Under the pieces are notes generated by a model, which worked only from the letters and a program-made list of their open reading frames with translations, searched no databases and was not told the DNA's origin. Positions 27,225-36,373 of a stretch of DNA of 64,000 nucleotides are shown here, piece after piece. How positions within the stretch are numbered: position 1 is the stretch's first letter; each line of letters starts with the position of its first letter. The stretch comes from Rhodococcus sp. 4CII (GTDB lineage Bacteria; Actinomycetota; Actinomycetes; Mycobacteriales; Mycobacteriaceae): positions 4,258,001 to 4,322,000 of the forward strand of contig NZ_JACCFE010000002.1 of NCBI RefSeq assembly GCF_014256275.1, given 5' to 3'. The position numbers and the translations under genes are program-made.

Positions 27225-29435
27225 ATGGCCGAGCAGATCGACGACTACTTCACCTCGGTGGTGTCGTCGCTGGTGCCCGGTGAATGCCGCCCCGGAGGGC
27301 TGCCGGCGGACCCGATCCGGCCGCCCTCGCCGTTGTCGGTGCAGGGCACGCTGGACCTGTTCGACGCCCAGCTCGGCAGCCGGCATCTCGATCTGGCGGC
27401 CCGCTGGTTGCGGTCGCGGGGCAAGGGGTTCTACACGATCGGCTCCTCCGGGCACGAGGGCAACGCGGCGGTCGCGGCGGCGCTGCGACCCACCGATCCC
27501 GCTCTGCTGCACTACCGTTCCGGCGGATTCTTTCTGGCGCGGGCACGGCAGGTCGACGGTAGTGATCCGTTGCGCGACGTGCTGCTCGGACTCGTCGCGG
27601 CAACGGAGGAACCGATCTCGGGCGGCCGTCACAAGGTATTCGGTCGCCACGACCTCGGCATCATTCCCCAAACCTCCACCGTCGCCTCGCATCTCCCGCG
27701 CGCGGTCGGTGTCGCGTTCTCGATCACCCGGGCGGCGAAGGTGCACGTCGACTCGCCGTGGCCGGCCGACGCCGTCGCGGTGTGCAGTTTCGGGGACGCG
27801 TCCGCGAACCATTCCACGGCCGTCGGTGCGATCAACACGGCCGTCCACTCGGCCTTCCAGGGCTTGCCGTTGCCGCTACTGCTGGTGTGCGAAGACAACG
27901 GGATCGGCATCAGCACGAGAACGCCGGCGGGGTGGATCGCGGCGAACTTCGGGAACCGGGCGGGGCTCGAGTACTTCGAGGCGGACGGTTCCGACCTTCC
28001 GGCGACGTACGCCGCCGCGAGACACGCCGCCGACTGGGTCCGCAGGAACCGTAAGCCCGCGTTCCTGCACCTGCGCACGGTCCGGTTGATGGGCCATGCC
28101 GGGTCCGATGTCGAGTCCGCGTACCGGACGTCCGCCGAGATCGTCGCCGACTTCGACCGCGACCCCGTGCTGTGCACCGCAAAACTGCTGGTCACCAGCG
28201 GCACCCTCACGCCGGGCGAGGTACTCGACCGGTACGAGACCGCGCGCGCCGAGGTGCTCGCGCTGGCCGAGAAGGTCAGCGAGCTGCCCCAACTGAGCAG
28301 TTCCGCGGCGGTGATGCGGCCGCTCACCGACAGCGCCGAGCAGGCCGCCGCGGCCGTCCCCGAGCGCGTCGACCCGGCCCGACGCGCGGAGGTGGTCGGA
28401 TCCCCGCTCCCCGAGCAGGAGGGCCGGCTGACCCTCGGCCTCGCGATCAACCGGGCCCTGCTCGACGTGCTCGCCCGATACCCCGAGGCGCTGGTGTTCG
28501 GTGAGGACGTCGCCCGCAAGGGCGGGGTGTACGGCGTGACCCGGGGTCTGATGAAGAAGGCCGGGTCGGCGCGCGTCTTCGACACACTCCTCGACGAACA
28601 GGCGATCCTCGGCCTCGCGCTGGGCGCCGGGGTGTCCGGCCTGCTGCCGATCCCGGAGATCCAGTACCTGGCCTATCTACACAATGCCGCCGATCAGATC
28701 CGTGGGGAGGGCGCGACGTTGCAATTCTTCTCCGACCGGCAGTACCGCAACCCGATGGTGGTGCGGGTCGCCGGATACGGATACCAGAAGGGCTTCGGCG
28801 GGCACTTCCACAACGACAACGCCGTCGCCGCGCTACGCGATATCCCCGGCATCGTCGTCGCGTCGCCCGCGCGTCCCGACGACGCCGCGGCCATGATGCA
28901 CACCTGCGCCGCGGCCGCCCGCACCGCGGGTGCGCTGTGTGTGTATCTGGAGCCGATTGCGTTGTACCACACCAGAGATCTGTACGAGGACGGCGACGAG
29001 GAGTGGCTGACCGCATATCCGGATCCCGACCACCACGTGGCGATCGGCTCGGCCCGCACGTACGGCGACGGTACCGACCTGACCATCGTCACGTTCGGCA
29101 ACGGCGTGCGGATGAGCCTGCGCGTCGCGCGCAGACTTGAGCAGGCGCGCATCACAGTGCGGGTGGTGGACATGCGTTGGCTCGCACCGCTACCCGTACC
29201 CGACATCCTGCGTGAAGCGAACGCCACCGGACGGGTTCTCGTCGTCGACGAGACCCGGAAGTCCGGCGGTGTCTCCGAGGGTGTCGTCGCCGCACTGGTC
29301 GACAACGGATTTTCCGGACCGCTCGCGCGGGTGACCAGCGACGACAGTTTCATTCCGTTGGGCGACGCCGCGCTCGAGGTCCTGCTGTCCGAGGACACCA
29401 TCGAGGCGGCGGCAATCGCACTCGCAGGCCGGTAG
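27225..29435 (+). CDS. Fused 2-oxoacid dehydrogenase E1 alpha-beta protein
   Basis: 736 aa. N-terminal half (about 1-370) is E1alpha-like: YTIGSSGHEGNAAVAAALRP, ThDP motif from GDASANHSTAVGAINTA to EDNGIGIS. C-terminal half (about 395-736) is E1beta-like: EALVFGEDVARKGGVYGVTR, FDTLLDEQAILGLALGAGVS, FHNDNAVAALRDIPGIVV. The GDG of the ThDP motif is GDA here. Single-chain E1 proteins of this type occur in actinobacteria and some Bacteroidetes as possible branched-chain E1 enzymes. Start ATG 27225 has GGAGG at 27213. No E2 or E3 gene adjacent; it may borrow the complex at 11-14 kb. Confidence 0.87.
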   Translation: MAEQIDDYFTSVVSSLVPGECRPGGLPADPIRPPSPLSVQGTLDLFDAQLGSRHLDLAARWLRSRGKGFYTIGSSGHEGNAAVAAALRPTDPALLHYRSGGFFLARARQVDGSDPLRDVLLGLVAATEEPISGGRHKVFGRHDLGIIPQTSTVASHLPRAVGVAFSITRAAKVHVDSPWPADAVAVCSFGDASANHSTAVGAINTAVHSAFQGLPLPLLLVCEDNGIGISTRTPAGWIAANFGNRAGLEYFEADGSDLPATYAAARHAADWVRRNRKPAFLHLRTVRLMGHAGSDVESAYRTSAEIVADFDRDPVLCTAKLLVTSGTLTPGEVLDRYETARAEVLALAEKVSELPQLSSSAAVMRPLTDSAEQAAAAVPERVDPARRAEVVGSPLPEQEGRLTLGLAINRALLDVLARYPEALVFGEDVARKGGVYGVTRGLMKKAGSARVFDTLLDEQAILGLALGAGVSGLLPIPEIQYLAYLHNAADQIRGEGATLQFFSDRQYRNPMVVRVAGYGYQKGFGGHFHNDNAVAALRDIPGIVVASPARPDDAAAMMHTCAAAARTAGALCVYLEPIALYHTRDLYEDGDEEWLTAYPDPDHHVAIGSARTYGDGTDLTIVTFGNGVRMSLRVARRLEQARITVRVVDMRWLAPLPVPDILREANATGRVLVVDETRKSGGVSEGVVAALVDNGFSGPLARVTSDDSFIPLGDAALEVLLSEDTIEAAAIALAGR

Positions 29436-29531
29436 GGCCACATCCCTCGCGCGCGCCGCCCACGTCATCGGCGTCGGGCAGGTGGCGGAGGCGCACGAGG
29501 CGCGGGGACTGTTTCCCTGACCTCGGTCGAG

Positions 29532-29684
29532 CTACAGCGCAGACACCTGCTCCAAGGCGTCTGCGCGGAGATGTTCGTCCTCGCTGGGTGTGTCGGAGTG
29601 CCCGGTCAGCTCGTCGAGAAGGATGTATCCCCCGTAGCCGAGGCCGGCGACGGCGAGGACAGCGGCGTACAGCCGGTCGAGCAT
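29532..29684 (-). CDS. Small single-pass membrane protein
   Basis: 50 aa: MLDRLYAAVLAVAGLGYGGY is one membrane helix, followed by a short acidic tail (HSDTPSEDEHLRADALEQ). The ribosome site GGAG is 7 bases upstream of ATG 29684. Function unknown. Between the fused E1 gene and this gene (29440-29519) the + strand shows a possible short remnant (SLARAAHVIGVGQVAEAHEA) but nothing firm. Confidence 0.5.
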   Translation of the reverse strand: MLDRLYAAVLAVAGLGYGGYILLDELTGHSDTPSEDEHLRADALEQVSAL

Positions 29685-29821
29685 CAGTTTCTCCGTATCG
29701 TTTGCGATCGTTTGCGGAAACCCCCGAGCCGGGCAAGTATGCCGCGGCGCGAGCGTCGGGGGCCCTACCCGTTCGGGTAGGTTTCCGGGGAGTATTCGAC
29801 TGACCATACGGTTGGAAACCG

Positions 29822-31003
29822 TCAGGGTTTGAGCTGAATCTTCACCGCGCCGTCCTGCTTCTTCTGGAAGATCTCATAGGCATGCGGTGCCTGTTCGAGG
29901 GGAAGTTCGTGGGTGGCGAAGGTGTCGACGCCGAGTGGGTCGTCGTCACCGAGGAGCGGCATGATGTCGTCCACCCACTTCTTGATGTTGGCCTGGCCCA
30001 TGCGCAACTGAATCTGCTTGTCGAACAGGGTGAGCATGGGAATCGGGTCGGCCATGCCGCCGTAGACGCCGATGATGGAGATGGTGCCTCCGCGGCGGAC
30101 GATGTCGATCGCCGAATACAGCGCGCCGAGCCGATCGACACCGGCCTTCTGCATGAGCGGCGCCGCGACGGCGTCGGGGAGATACCCGACGATCTGCTGG
30201 GCGAGTTTGCCGATCGGTGAACCGTGCGCCTCCATGCCGACCGCGTCGATCACCGAGTCCGTGCCGCGGCCGTCGGTCGCGTCACGGATGACATCGGCGA
30301 GATCGCTGCCGTGCTCGTCCAGATTCAGGGTGTCGATGCCCCGGGCCTGGGCGCGGGCAAGGCGTTCGGGAACGTTGTCGACCGCGATGACCCGTGCGCC
30401 CTTGTGATGGGCGATACGAGCTGCCATGTCCCCGATAGGACCGAGGCCGAGCACGGTGACCGACCCACCCACGGGGATCGCCGCATACTCGACCGACTGC
30501 CACGCCGTCGGCAGCACGTCGGACAGGTAGACGAAGCGGGAATCGGGCGGGCCCTCCGGGACTTTCATGTGGGTGAATTGGGCCTGGGGGACCCGTAGGT
30601 ACTCGGCTTGGCCTCCCGGTACTTCGCCGTAGAGCTTCGAGAAACCGAACAGTGCGGCTCCCATGCCCTGGTCGCGGACCTGTGTCGTCTCGCACTGGGT
30701 GTACAGCTGCATGTTGCACATGAAGCAGTCGCCGCACGAGATCTGGAAGGGGATCACCACGCGGTCGCCGACCTTCAGATCGCCCGCCTGCGGCCCGACC
30801 TCTTGGACGATCCCCATCGGCTCGTGGCCGAGAATGTTCCCCTCTGCCATGAAGGGGCCGAGCGTCTCGTACAGGTGCAGATCGGACCCGCAGATATTCG
30901 TCGTCGTGACCTTGATGATCGCGTCGGTCGGTTGTTCGATCTCGGGATCGGCGACGGTATCGACGCCGACCTTTCGTTTGCCTTGCCAGGTGACTGCTCG
31001 CAC
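29822..31003 (-). CDS. Zinc-dependent alcohol/formaldehyde dehydrogenase family protein
   Basis: 393 aa medium-chain dehydrogenase. Catalytic zinc ligands in ICGSDLHLYE and GHEPMGIV; structural zinc motif CGDCFMCNMQLYTQC; NAD-binding VLGLGPIGDMAARIA followed by acidic DN at the end of beta2, suggesting NAD+ rather than NADP+. The long form with the FGFSKLYGEVPGGQAEYLRVP insert is the glutathione-independent formaldehyde-dehydrogenase-like subgroup. Stands alone upstream of the nitrile cluster; no evidence it takes part in it. Confidence 0.88.
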   Translation of the reverse strand: MRAVTWQGKRKVGVDTVADPEIEQPTDAIIKVTTTNICGSDLHLYETLGPFMAEGNILGHEPMGIVQEVGPQAGDLKVGDRVVIPFQISCGDCFMCNMQLYTQCETTQVRDQGMGAALFGFSKLYGEVPGGQAEYLRVPQAQFTHMKVPEGPPDSRFVYLSDVLPTAWQSVEYAAIPVGGSVTVLGLGPIGDMAARIAHHKGARVIAVDNVPERLARAQARGIDTLNLDEHGSDLADVIRDATDGRGTDSVIDAVGMEAHGSPIGKLAQQIVGYLPDAVAAPLMQKAGVDRLGALYSAIDIVRRGGTISIIGVYGGMADPIPMLTLFDKQIQLRMGQANIKKWVDDIMPLLGDDDPLGVDTFATHELPLEQAPHAYEIFQKKQDGAVKIQLKP

Positions 31004-31091
31004 TGGGAACCCAACCTCTCGTCGGCCATTGTTCGTTTCGGATGCCCGACGGGGGATGGCGGTAAACCGCTCGGCGGTGTGGGGGTCGGAC

Positions 31092-31202
31092 CTACTCGAC
31101 GGCGATGACGTCCACCGGACGGATGTCGGGGTCCGCGGCCAGTTCGTCGCCCGTGCCCGGCTTCGCCTCGAGCAGTGCCAGAATCCCTCGATCGATCGTC
31201 AC
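31092..31202 (-). pseudogene. Remnant of an antibiotic-biosynthesis-monooxygenase-type protein with internal deletion
   Basis: 36-codon ORF with an excellent ribosome site (GAGGAGGGGAG before GTG 31202). It begins VTIDRGILALLEAKPGTGDE, the usual N terminus of about 97-residue ABM-fold proteins, and jumps directly to LAADPDIRPVDVIAVE, their usual C terminus. The middle about 60 residues are missing in frame. Translation may still occur but the fold cannot form. Confidence 0.55.
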
Positions 31203-31252
31203 GACGTCTCCCCTCCTCGTCGAAATCCGGCACGGGTCGCCGAACGCCCCGA

Positions 31253-32806
31253 TCATGCGGTGGTCCCGACGGCCGCGGTGACCGGCGGGGTGGGGAAGCC
31301 GCCGACGGCCAGTTCATAGGTGTGTGCCACGCGTAGGACGGTCGCGTCGTCGAAACGCTTGCCGATGATCATCATCCCGGTCGGCAGGCCGCCGACCAGT
31401 CCGGCGGGAACCGAGCAGGCCGGGTGACCGGTGACATCGAACGGGGCGGTGTTGCCGACCATCGACAGTGCGACGTCGAGGTAGTCGCCCAGAGCCACAT
31501 CGGCCGGGGGGATCTGCCTCGCGGTGTAGGGGACCGTAGGCATGACCAGCACGTCGAAGTCGGCGAGCGCGGCGTCGTAGGCCGCGCGCAGTTCGGGGAC
31601 GAGTTGGCGCGCCATGGCGTAGTACTTTCCGCCGCCGATCTCGAAGGTGTACCGGCCCGACAGCCCCACCAGCTTGACCGTCTTCGACAACTCGTGACCT
31701 CGCTCGAGGCGCTGGCGCGCGAAGTGGGCGACCAGTTCCGGGTCGTAGAAGCCGTCGGTGTTCATGCCGTAGGCGTTGCCGTCGAGCATCTGGTACGCGG
31801 CACCCTCGGTCGCGATCACGTTCCACACGTGCATCGCGTCGAGATGCCATCGAATAGACACCGGCTCGGCCGCGAGCCCGGCACCCCGTAGAACCTCGAC
31901 CGAGGCGCGGACGGCAGCATCGACCTCCGGATCGGACACGGCGGTGCCGAAGCCTTCGGAGACGACACCGACCCGGAGCCCCGATGTCGGTTCGGTGAGC
32001 GCCGCCGCATAGTCCACCGGCTCGACCGGGTGCGATTGCCGCGGGTCGGCCCCGTCGGTGCCCGCGAGCACGGACAGCATGGTGGCCGCGTCGGCGACGG
32101 TGCGGGTCATCGGGCCGAGATGGTCGATGGTCCTCTCGATCGGAAAAGCGCCGGTGTACGGGACGAGACCATGTGTCGGTTTGTGCCCGACGATGCCGCA
32201 GAACGCGGCGGGAATGCGGATGGAACCACCCTGATCTCCGCCGACGGCCAGATCGACCTCGCCGCGGGCGACCAGGGCACCGGAACCACTGGAAGACCCG
32301 CCCGAATTGCGGGTGATGTCCCACGGATTGCGTACCGGTCCCGGCTGTGAGGTGAAGCTCCCACCCGAGAAGCACAGATCCTCGCAGACGGATTTTCCAG
32401 CGATCGTGGCGCCGGCGTCGAGGAGCCTGCGGACCACCGTGGCATCGTGACGCGGGACGAACCCCTCCACCGTGCGTGAGCCGTTCATCATCGGAACGCC
32501 CGCGACCGCGACGTTGTCCTTGACCGCCACCGTGCGGCCGGCCAGCGGTCCCTCCGTGGAGCCGGCGATTTCGGTGGTGACGTACCACGCTCCCAGGCGA
32601 TCGTGTTCCGGTGCCGGCGGCGCCCAGGACCGTTCGGGGACGGGCGGGACCGCACGTTCATAGAGCTGCTCGACCGCGATCGACGCGGTGAGGGTGGCCT
32701 CGACGGCGGGAGCGAACTCCTCGAGGTCCGCAGCGGACAGCCCGAAGCGGAAGTGCTCGTTCAGCGCCGCCAATCGGGCGGAATCGGGTGCAGGCAACGA
32801 CGTCAT
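31253..32806 (-). CDS. ami: Amidase of the aldoxime-nitrile pathway (amidase signature family)
   Basis: 517 aa. Hydrolyses the amide made by nitrile hydratase to carboxylate and ammonia. Ser-cisSer-Lys triad: K96 in VAVKDNV, S171 in the signature GGSSSGSGALV and S195 in GGDQGGSIRIPAA; these positions equal those of Rhodococcus nitrile-cluster amidases. Start ATG 32806 follows AGGAG by 9 bases. Unlike many rhodococcal clusters, where the amidase gene precedes nitrile hydratase on the same strand, here it is divergent, with the two AraC genes between. A control region of 256 bp separates it from the first regulator. Confidence 0.93.
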   Translation of the reverse strand: MTSLPAPDSARLAALNEHFRFGLSAADLEEFAPAVEATLTASIAVEQLYERAVPPVPERSWAPPAPEHDRLGAWYVTTEIAGSTEGPLAGRTVAVKDNVAVAGVPMMNGSRTVEGFVPRHDATVVRRLLDAGATIAGKSVCEDLCFSGGSFTSQPGPVRNPWDITRNSGGSSSGSGALVARGEVDLAVGGDQGGSIRIPAAFCGIVGHKPTHGLVPYTGAFPIERTIDHLGPMTRTVADAATMLSVLAGTDGADPRQSHPVEPVDYAAALTEPTSGLRVGVVSEGFGTAVSDPEVDAAVRASVEVLRGAGLAAEPVSIRWHLDAMHVWNVIATEGAAYQMLDGNAYGMNTDGFYDPELVAHFARQRLERGHELSKTVKLVGLSGRYTFEIGGGKYYAMARQLVPELRAAYDAALADFDVLVMPTVPYTARQIPPADVALGDYLDVALSMVGNTAPFDVTGHPACSVPAGLVGGLPTGMMIIGKRFDDATVLRVAHTYELAVGGFPTPPVTAAVGTTA

Positions 32807-33062
32807 GAAGGTGCGCTCCTCAGCTGTAGTGTGGCGCTCATGGGCACCTGGTCGAGGGTCTGCGGTCGGGGCGGAAACGACACCGGACCAGCCGGAATTT
32901 TCCCGGCGTTCCACGAACCGTATGAGCAGTCGGCACGCGGCGTTTGTCTCCGAGCGACAGCCTGCTTTGCGCTCCGCGCCAATCCCACCGCTGAGGCGAA
33001 CTTTGATTGACAGGCATGTCGGACTGCTCCTAGCGTGATCTGCACGCGAGGGAAAGGGGCTG
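32807..33062. promoter_or_regulatory. Divergent promoter region of the amidase and AraC regulator genes
   Basis: 256 bp without a credible gene. It must hold the leftward promoter for the amidase gene and the rightward promoter for the regulator-aldoxime dehydratase arm. I could not define boxes with confidence; GTTTGTCTCCGAGC (near 32942) and ATGTCGGACTGC (near 33016) faintly resemble the TGTCnnTCTC repeats found before the aldoxime dehydratase gene. Confidence 0.5.
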
Positions 33063-33065
33063 GTG

Positions 33066-34088
33066 ATGCCGTTGTTTCTCGCACCCGGAGACGATCGATC
33101 GACTCCGCTCGACGGCGAGTCTCCGGCCGTGCTCAACGCTGCGGACGCGCGCGAGCACCACCGCCAGGAAGTGATTCGCACCGCCGCCCTCGGCGACTGG
33201 GTCGAGGCGATCAGTGAGACGTTCGTGGCGTTGAAGATCAGCCCGGCCGACTCCGACCTCTTCGCGGGGACGGTCCACACGCGGCGTTTCGCGCACCTCC
33301 TGGCCGCCGACGTCCTGGCCACACCTCAAAGCTTTCACCGGACGACGCAGCTGGCCGACCGGTACCCGCTCGATTTGATGCAGATCGGCATGGTCGTCGC
33401 CGGCGAGGGGCAACTCGTTCAAGATGGGCGAACCTGCACTCTGCGGCCGGGAGACTTCGCCATCTACGAAACCTCCCGCCCGTTCACCTGGAACCTGCGA
33501 CCGGAATGGCACCTCCGCGTTTTCACGTGGCCGCGCAGCGCCGTCGCACTGACCGAGGGTGAGTCTCAGAAACTGACGGCACGCACAGTTCGATCGAATT
33601 CGGCAGTAGGACAGCTGCTCTCGCCGATGCTGGCCGGACTTCTCGCCGTCGAGAAGGAACCGTCGTCGGCCGGTGCGATGCGACTGGCGGACGGAATCGC
33701 CGACCTGGCTGTCACGGCCGCACAGGAGGAGGCTGAACCGGACGATCCCGACGCCGCCGCACGCGAGCTCTACACGAACATGCTGCGGTACATCGAGCGG
33801 AATCTCGACGACCCCGACCTCTCCCCGCAGCGCATCGCCCACGCCTTCTTCGTCTCCACGAGAACCGTTCACAGAGTGTTCGCTCGATTCGGAAACACTG
33901 TGGCAGCCACGATCCGGGCGCACCGGCTCGAGGTCTGCCGTGAGGCGATACTGTCGCCGCGCAACGCCTCCCGTTCCCTGACCGATGTCGCCGCGGAGTT
34001 CGGATTCATCGATCTGTCGGTGTTCAGCCGAGCGTTCGCGACCAGATACGGCGTCAGCCCGAGCAAGTACCGGGACCTGCGCAGGTAG
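33066..34088 (+). CDS. AraC-family regulator 1 of the aldoxime-nitrile cluster
   Basis: 340 aa (GTG at 33063 also possible), preceded by GGAAAGGGG. N-terminal cupin-like ligand domain of the AraC_binding_2 type (residues about 40-190, LMQIGMVVAGEGQLVQDGRT, PGDFAIYETSRPF) and two C-terminal HTH motifs (SPQRIAHAFFVSTRTVHRVF, TDVAAEFGFIDLSVFSRAF, closing VSPSKYRDLR). First gene of the rightward arm and a homologue of the gene that follows, with the same length and layout. Likely an activator responding to an aldoxime, nitrile or amide. Confidence 0.9.
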   Translation: MPLFLAPGDDRSTPLDGESPAVLNAADAREHHRQEVIRTAALGDWVEAISETFVALKISPADSDLFAGTVHTRRFAHLLAADVLATPQSFHRTTQLADRYPLDLMQIGMVVAGEGQLVQDGRTCTLRPGDFAIYETSRPFTWNLRPEWHLRVFTWPRSAVALTEGESQKLTARTVRSNSAVGQLLSPMLAGLLAVEKEPSSAGAMRLADGIADLAVTAAQEEAEPDDPDAAARELYTNMLRYIERNLDDPDLSPQRIAHAFFVSTRTVHRVFARFGNTVAATIRAHRLEVCREAILSPRNASRSLTDVAAEFGFIDLSVFSRAFATRYGVSPSKYRDLRR

Positions 34089-34142
34089 CCCGAGCAGTTT
34101 CCCGGGGGGAGCGCTGACCCATCAGACCGAATTGAGGTACCC

Positions 34143-35111
34143 GTGCTTGTCAGATCCGGTTTTGCGCTGCCCACGCGGACGACACGGGCCTGCGATTGGG
34201 AAGACATGCTGCGCGAGCACTTCGTCGCCCTCAGCGTCTCGGACATCGAAGACTGCCCCCGGTTCACCGGTGCGGTGCGCTCGTCCGAACTCGCTCATCT
34301 CAAGGTCTCCACAGTGCAATCGACCGAGCAACGCATTGTCCGCAGCGGCAGCCTGGCCCGAGCCGACCGCGCCGACTACCTCCAGATCGGGCGGATCCGT
34401 CGCGGGCGGGCCGTGGTCACCCAGGACGACCGGGAGTGTGTGCTCACCCACGGCGACTTCGTCCTGTACGACACCACCCGGCCGTTCGATTGGCAGATCG
34501 ACGGACATCCGGACGACGGTTCCTGGGTGCTCGAGGTCTTCACGTGGCCGAGAGCCTCACTTTCGTTCACCGAATCGGAGATTCACGATCTCACCGCAAT
34601 AGCGTTCGACGGGCGCGCCGGAGCCAGCGGGCTCCTGGGCCGGTTTCTTCACGACATCGTGACGAGCCGGATCGCATCCGATGCCGGAGCCGGCAACGCG
34701 ATCGTGGACGAGGTCGGTGACCTGATCGGTGCGGTCCTGCGAACCGTTGTCCGGCCGCTCGGCGCTCCACGCTCGAGCACCTACCGGACGGCGGTCACGA
34801 TGATCGACGAGAATCTCGAAGATCCCTCGCTGTCACCGTCGGTCATCGCTGCAGCCCTCGGCATTTCTACCCGGCAGCTGCACCGGGTATTCGCCGAGCA
34901 GGACACGACGGTCTCGCGCGCCATCCGGATGCGGCGACTCGAACAGTGCCGCCGCGAGATGTCGCAGAGCACGACCAGGGATCGCTCGGTGGGCCAGATC
35001 TCTCGCCGTTGGGGTTTCGCCGATCCCTCATTGTTCAGCCGAACGTTCAAGAACGAGTACGGCATGAGCCCGCGCCAGTACCGGGCGTCGGCGGCACAGC
35101 CACTGACCTGA
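34143..35111 (+). CDS. AraC-family regulator 2 of the aldoxime-nitrile cluster
   Basis: 322 aa, GTG start with TTGAGGT upstream. Same architecture as the preceding regulator (LQIGRIRRGRAVVTQDD, GDFVLYDTTRPFDWQI; HTHs SPSVIAAALGISTRQLHRVF and QISRRWGFADPSLFSRTF, closing MSPRQYRASA). The two probably arose by duplication and may act together, as the paired Nhr regulators do in other Fe-type nitrile hydratase clusters. Located immediately upstream of the aldoxime dehydratase gene. Confidence 0.9.
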   Translation: MLVRSGFALPTRTTRACDWEDMLREHFVALSVSDIEDCPRFTGAVRSSELAHLKVSTVQSTEQRIVRSGSLARADRADYLQIGRIRRGRAVVTQDDRECVLTHGDFVLYDTTRPFDWQIDGHPDDGSWVLEVFTWPRASLSFTESEIHDLTAIAFDGRAGASGLLGRFLHDIVTSRIASDAGAGNAIVDEVGDLIGAVLRTVVRPLGAPRSSTYRTAVTMIDENLEDPSLSPSVIAAALGISTRQLHRVFAEQDTTVSRAIRMRRLEQCRREMSQSTTRDRSVGQISRRWGFADPSLFSRTFKNEYGMSPRQYRASAAQPLT

Positions 35112-35141
35112 CAGTCCTGTTCGGTCGACACGCCATTCGAG

Positions 35142-35239
35142 TTGTCACTCTCATCCACATTCCTGTCGTTCTCGGTCAGATTCACCCCGGATCGGGGAGG
35201 TAACTTTCGTTCTTGCCGGGTCTTCCCTCTGCCGGCAAG
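35142..35239 (+). promoter_or_regulatory. Promoter region of the oxd-nitrile hydratase operon with spaced repeats and an inverted repeat
   Basis: Three direct repeats of the form YTKTCRYTCTYR: TTGTCACTCTCA (35142), CTGTCGTTCTCG (35163) and CTTTCGTTCTTG (35204), stepping 21 and 41 bp, i.e. the same helix face, as AraC-family sites usually do. An inverted repeat CTTGCCGG/CCGGCAAG (35212-35219, 35232-35239) lies between the last repeat and the oxd start. Confidence 0.5.
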
Positions 35240-35276
35240 GCAGCCCGCACGAGTTGAACCACAATCAGGAGCACTC

Positions 35277-36332
35277 ATGGAATCTGCAATCAGCGACCAC
35301 CTCACCTGCCCCCGCACATTGACACGCCGGGTCCCGGAGGATTACCAACCACCCTTCCCCATGTGGGTGGGACGTGCCGACGAACGAGTGCAGCAGGTGG
35401 TGATGGGATATCTGGGTGTGCAGTTCCGTGGTGACGAGCAGCGCCCGGCCGCGCTGCAGGCCATGCGCGACATGGTGGCTGGTTTCGACCTGCCCGACGG
35501 CCCACTGCACTACGACGTGACCCATCACGTCGACAATCAGAATCACGAAAATCTGATGGTTGTGGGGTACTGGAAAGATTCTGCTGCCCACGACCGTTGG
35601 CTCCAGCTGCCTGCGGTGGCGGACTGGTGGGCATCGGATGAACGACTTTCGGAGGGGCTGGGATACTTCCGTGAAATCGTGGCCCCGCGGGTCGAGCAGT
35701 TCGAAACGCTGTACGCCTTCCAGGATGCCCTTCCGGGAGTCGGTGCCGTCATGGACGGTGTCAGCGGCGAAATCAATGAGCACGGCTACTGGGGGTCGAT
35801 GCGGGAGCGCTTTCCTGTCTCCCAGACCGACTGGATGCAGCCGTCGGGTGAATTGCGGGTTCTCAGCGGCGACCCCGCCGCGGGTGGCCGCGTGGTGGTA
35901 CAGGGTCACGACAACATCGCACTGATTCGCTCCGGGCAGGACTGGGCCGACACCGAAACGTCCGAACGGAACTTGTACCTCGACGAGATCTTGCCAACTC
36001 TGCAGGGCGGCATGGACTTCCTGCGGGACAACGGACAGTCCGTGGGCTGCTACAGCAACAGATTCGTACGCAACATCGATCTGGACGGAAACTTTCTCGA
36101 CCTGAGCTACAACATCGGACACTGGGGTTCGCTGGACAAGCTCGAACGCTGGGCGGAATCTCATCCCACCCATCTGCGGATTTTTACCACGTTCTTCCGC
36201 GTCGCCGCGAGCCTGTCGAAGTTGCGGCTCTACCATGAGGTCTCGGTTTTCGACGCACGCGATCAGCGTTACGAGTACATCAATTGTCATCCGCAGACCG
36301 GCATGCTGCGTGACGCGCAGCCGCAGCAGTAG
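35277..36332 (+). CDS. oxd: Aldoxime dehydratase (heme enzyme)
   Basis: 351 aa. Removes water from aldoximes to give nitriles, using ferrous heme b that binds the substrate nitrogen directly. All residues known from the rhodococcal/pseudomonad enzymes are at the same numbers: proximal heme ligand H299 (SHPTH), catalytic H320 (LRLYHEVSV), R178 (SMRERF), S219 (LIRSGQ) and E143 (QFETLY). Start ATG 35277 has AGGAG at 7 bases. It heads an operon with the nitrile hydratase alpha, beta and activator genes, so aldoxime, nitrile and amide steps are co-expressed. Confidence 0.97.
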   Translation: MESAISDHLTCPRTLTRRVPEDYQPPFPMWVGRADERVQQVVMGYLGVQFRGDEQRPAALQAMRDMVAGFDLPDGPLHYDVTHHVDNQNHENLMVVGYWKDSAAHDRWLQLPAVADWWASDERLSEGLGYFREIVAPRVEQFETLYAFQDALPGVGAVMDGVSGEINEHGYWGSMRERFPVSQTDWMQPSGELRVLSGDPAAGGRVVVQGHDNIALIRSGQDWADTETSERNLYLDEILPTLQGGMDFLRDNGQSVGCYSNRFVRNIDLDGNFLDLSYNIGHWGSLDKLERWAESHPTHLRIFTTFFRVAASLSKLRLYHEVSVFDARDQRYEYINCHPQTGMLRDAQPQQ

Positions 36333-36373
36333 ATCTATTCGCAGTTTTCAGCCCACACAGAAAAGGTGAAAAT

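Noticed and set aside
25686..27848. Extension of the serine hydrolase upstream to 27848
   Set aside because: The extension is the shadow of the fused E1 gene; the lipoprotein signal at ATG 26975 fixes the start.
29440..29519. Short + strand stretch resembling the C terminus of a quinone oxidoreductase
   Set aside because: Only about 25 codons, no start, resemblance too weak to list as a feature.
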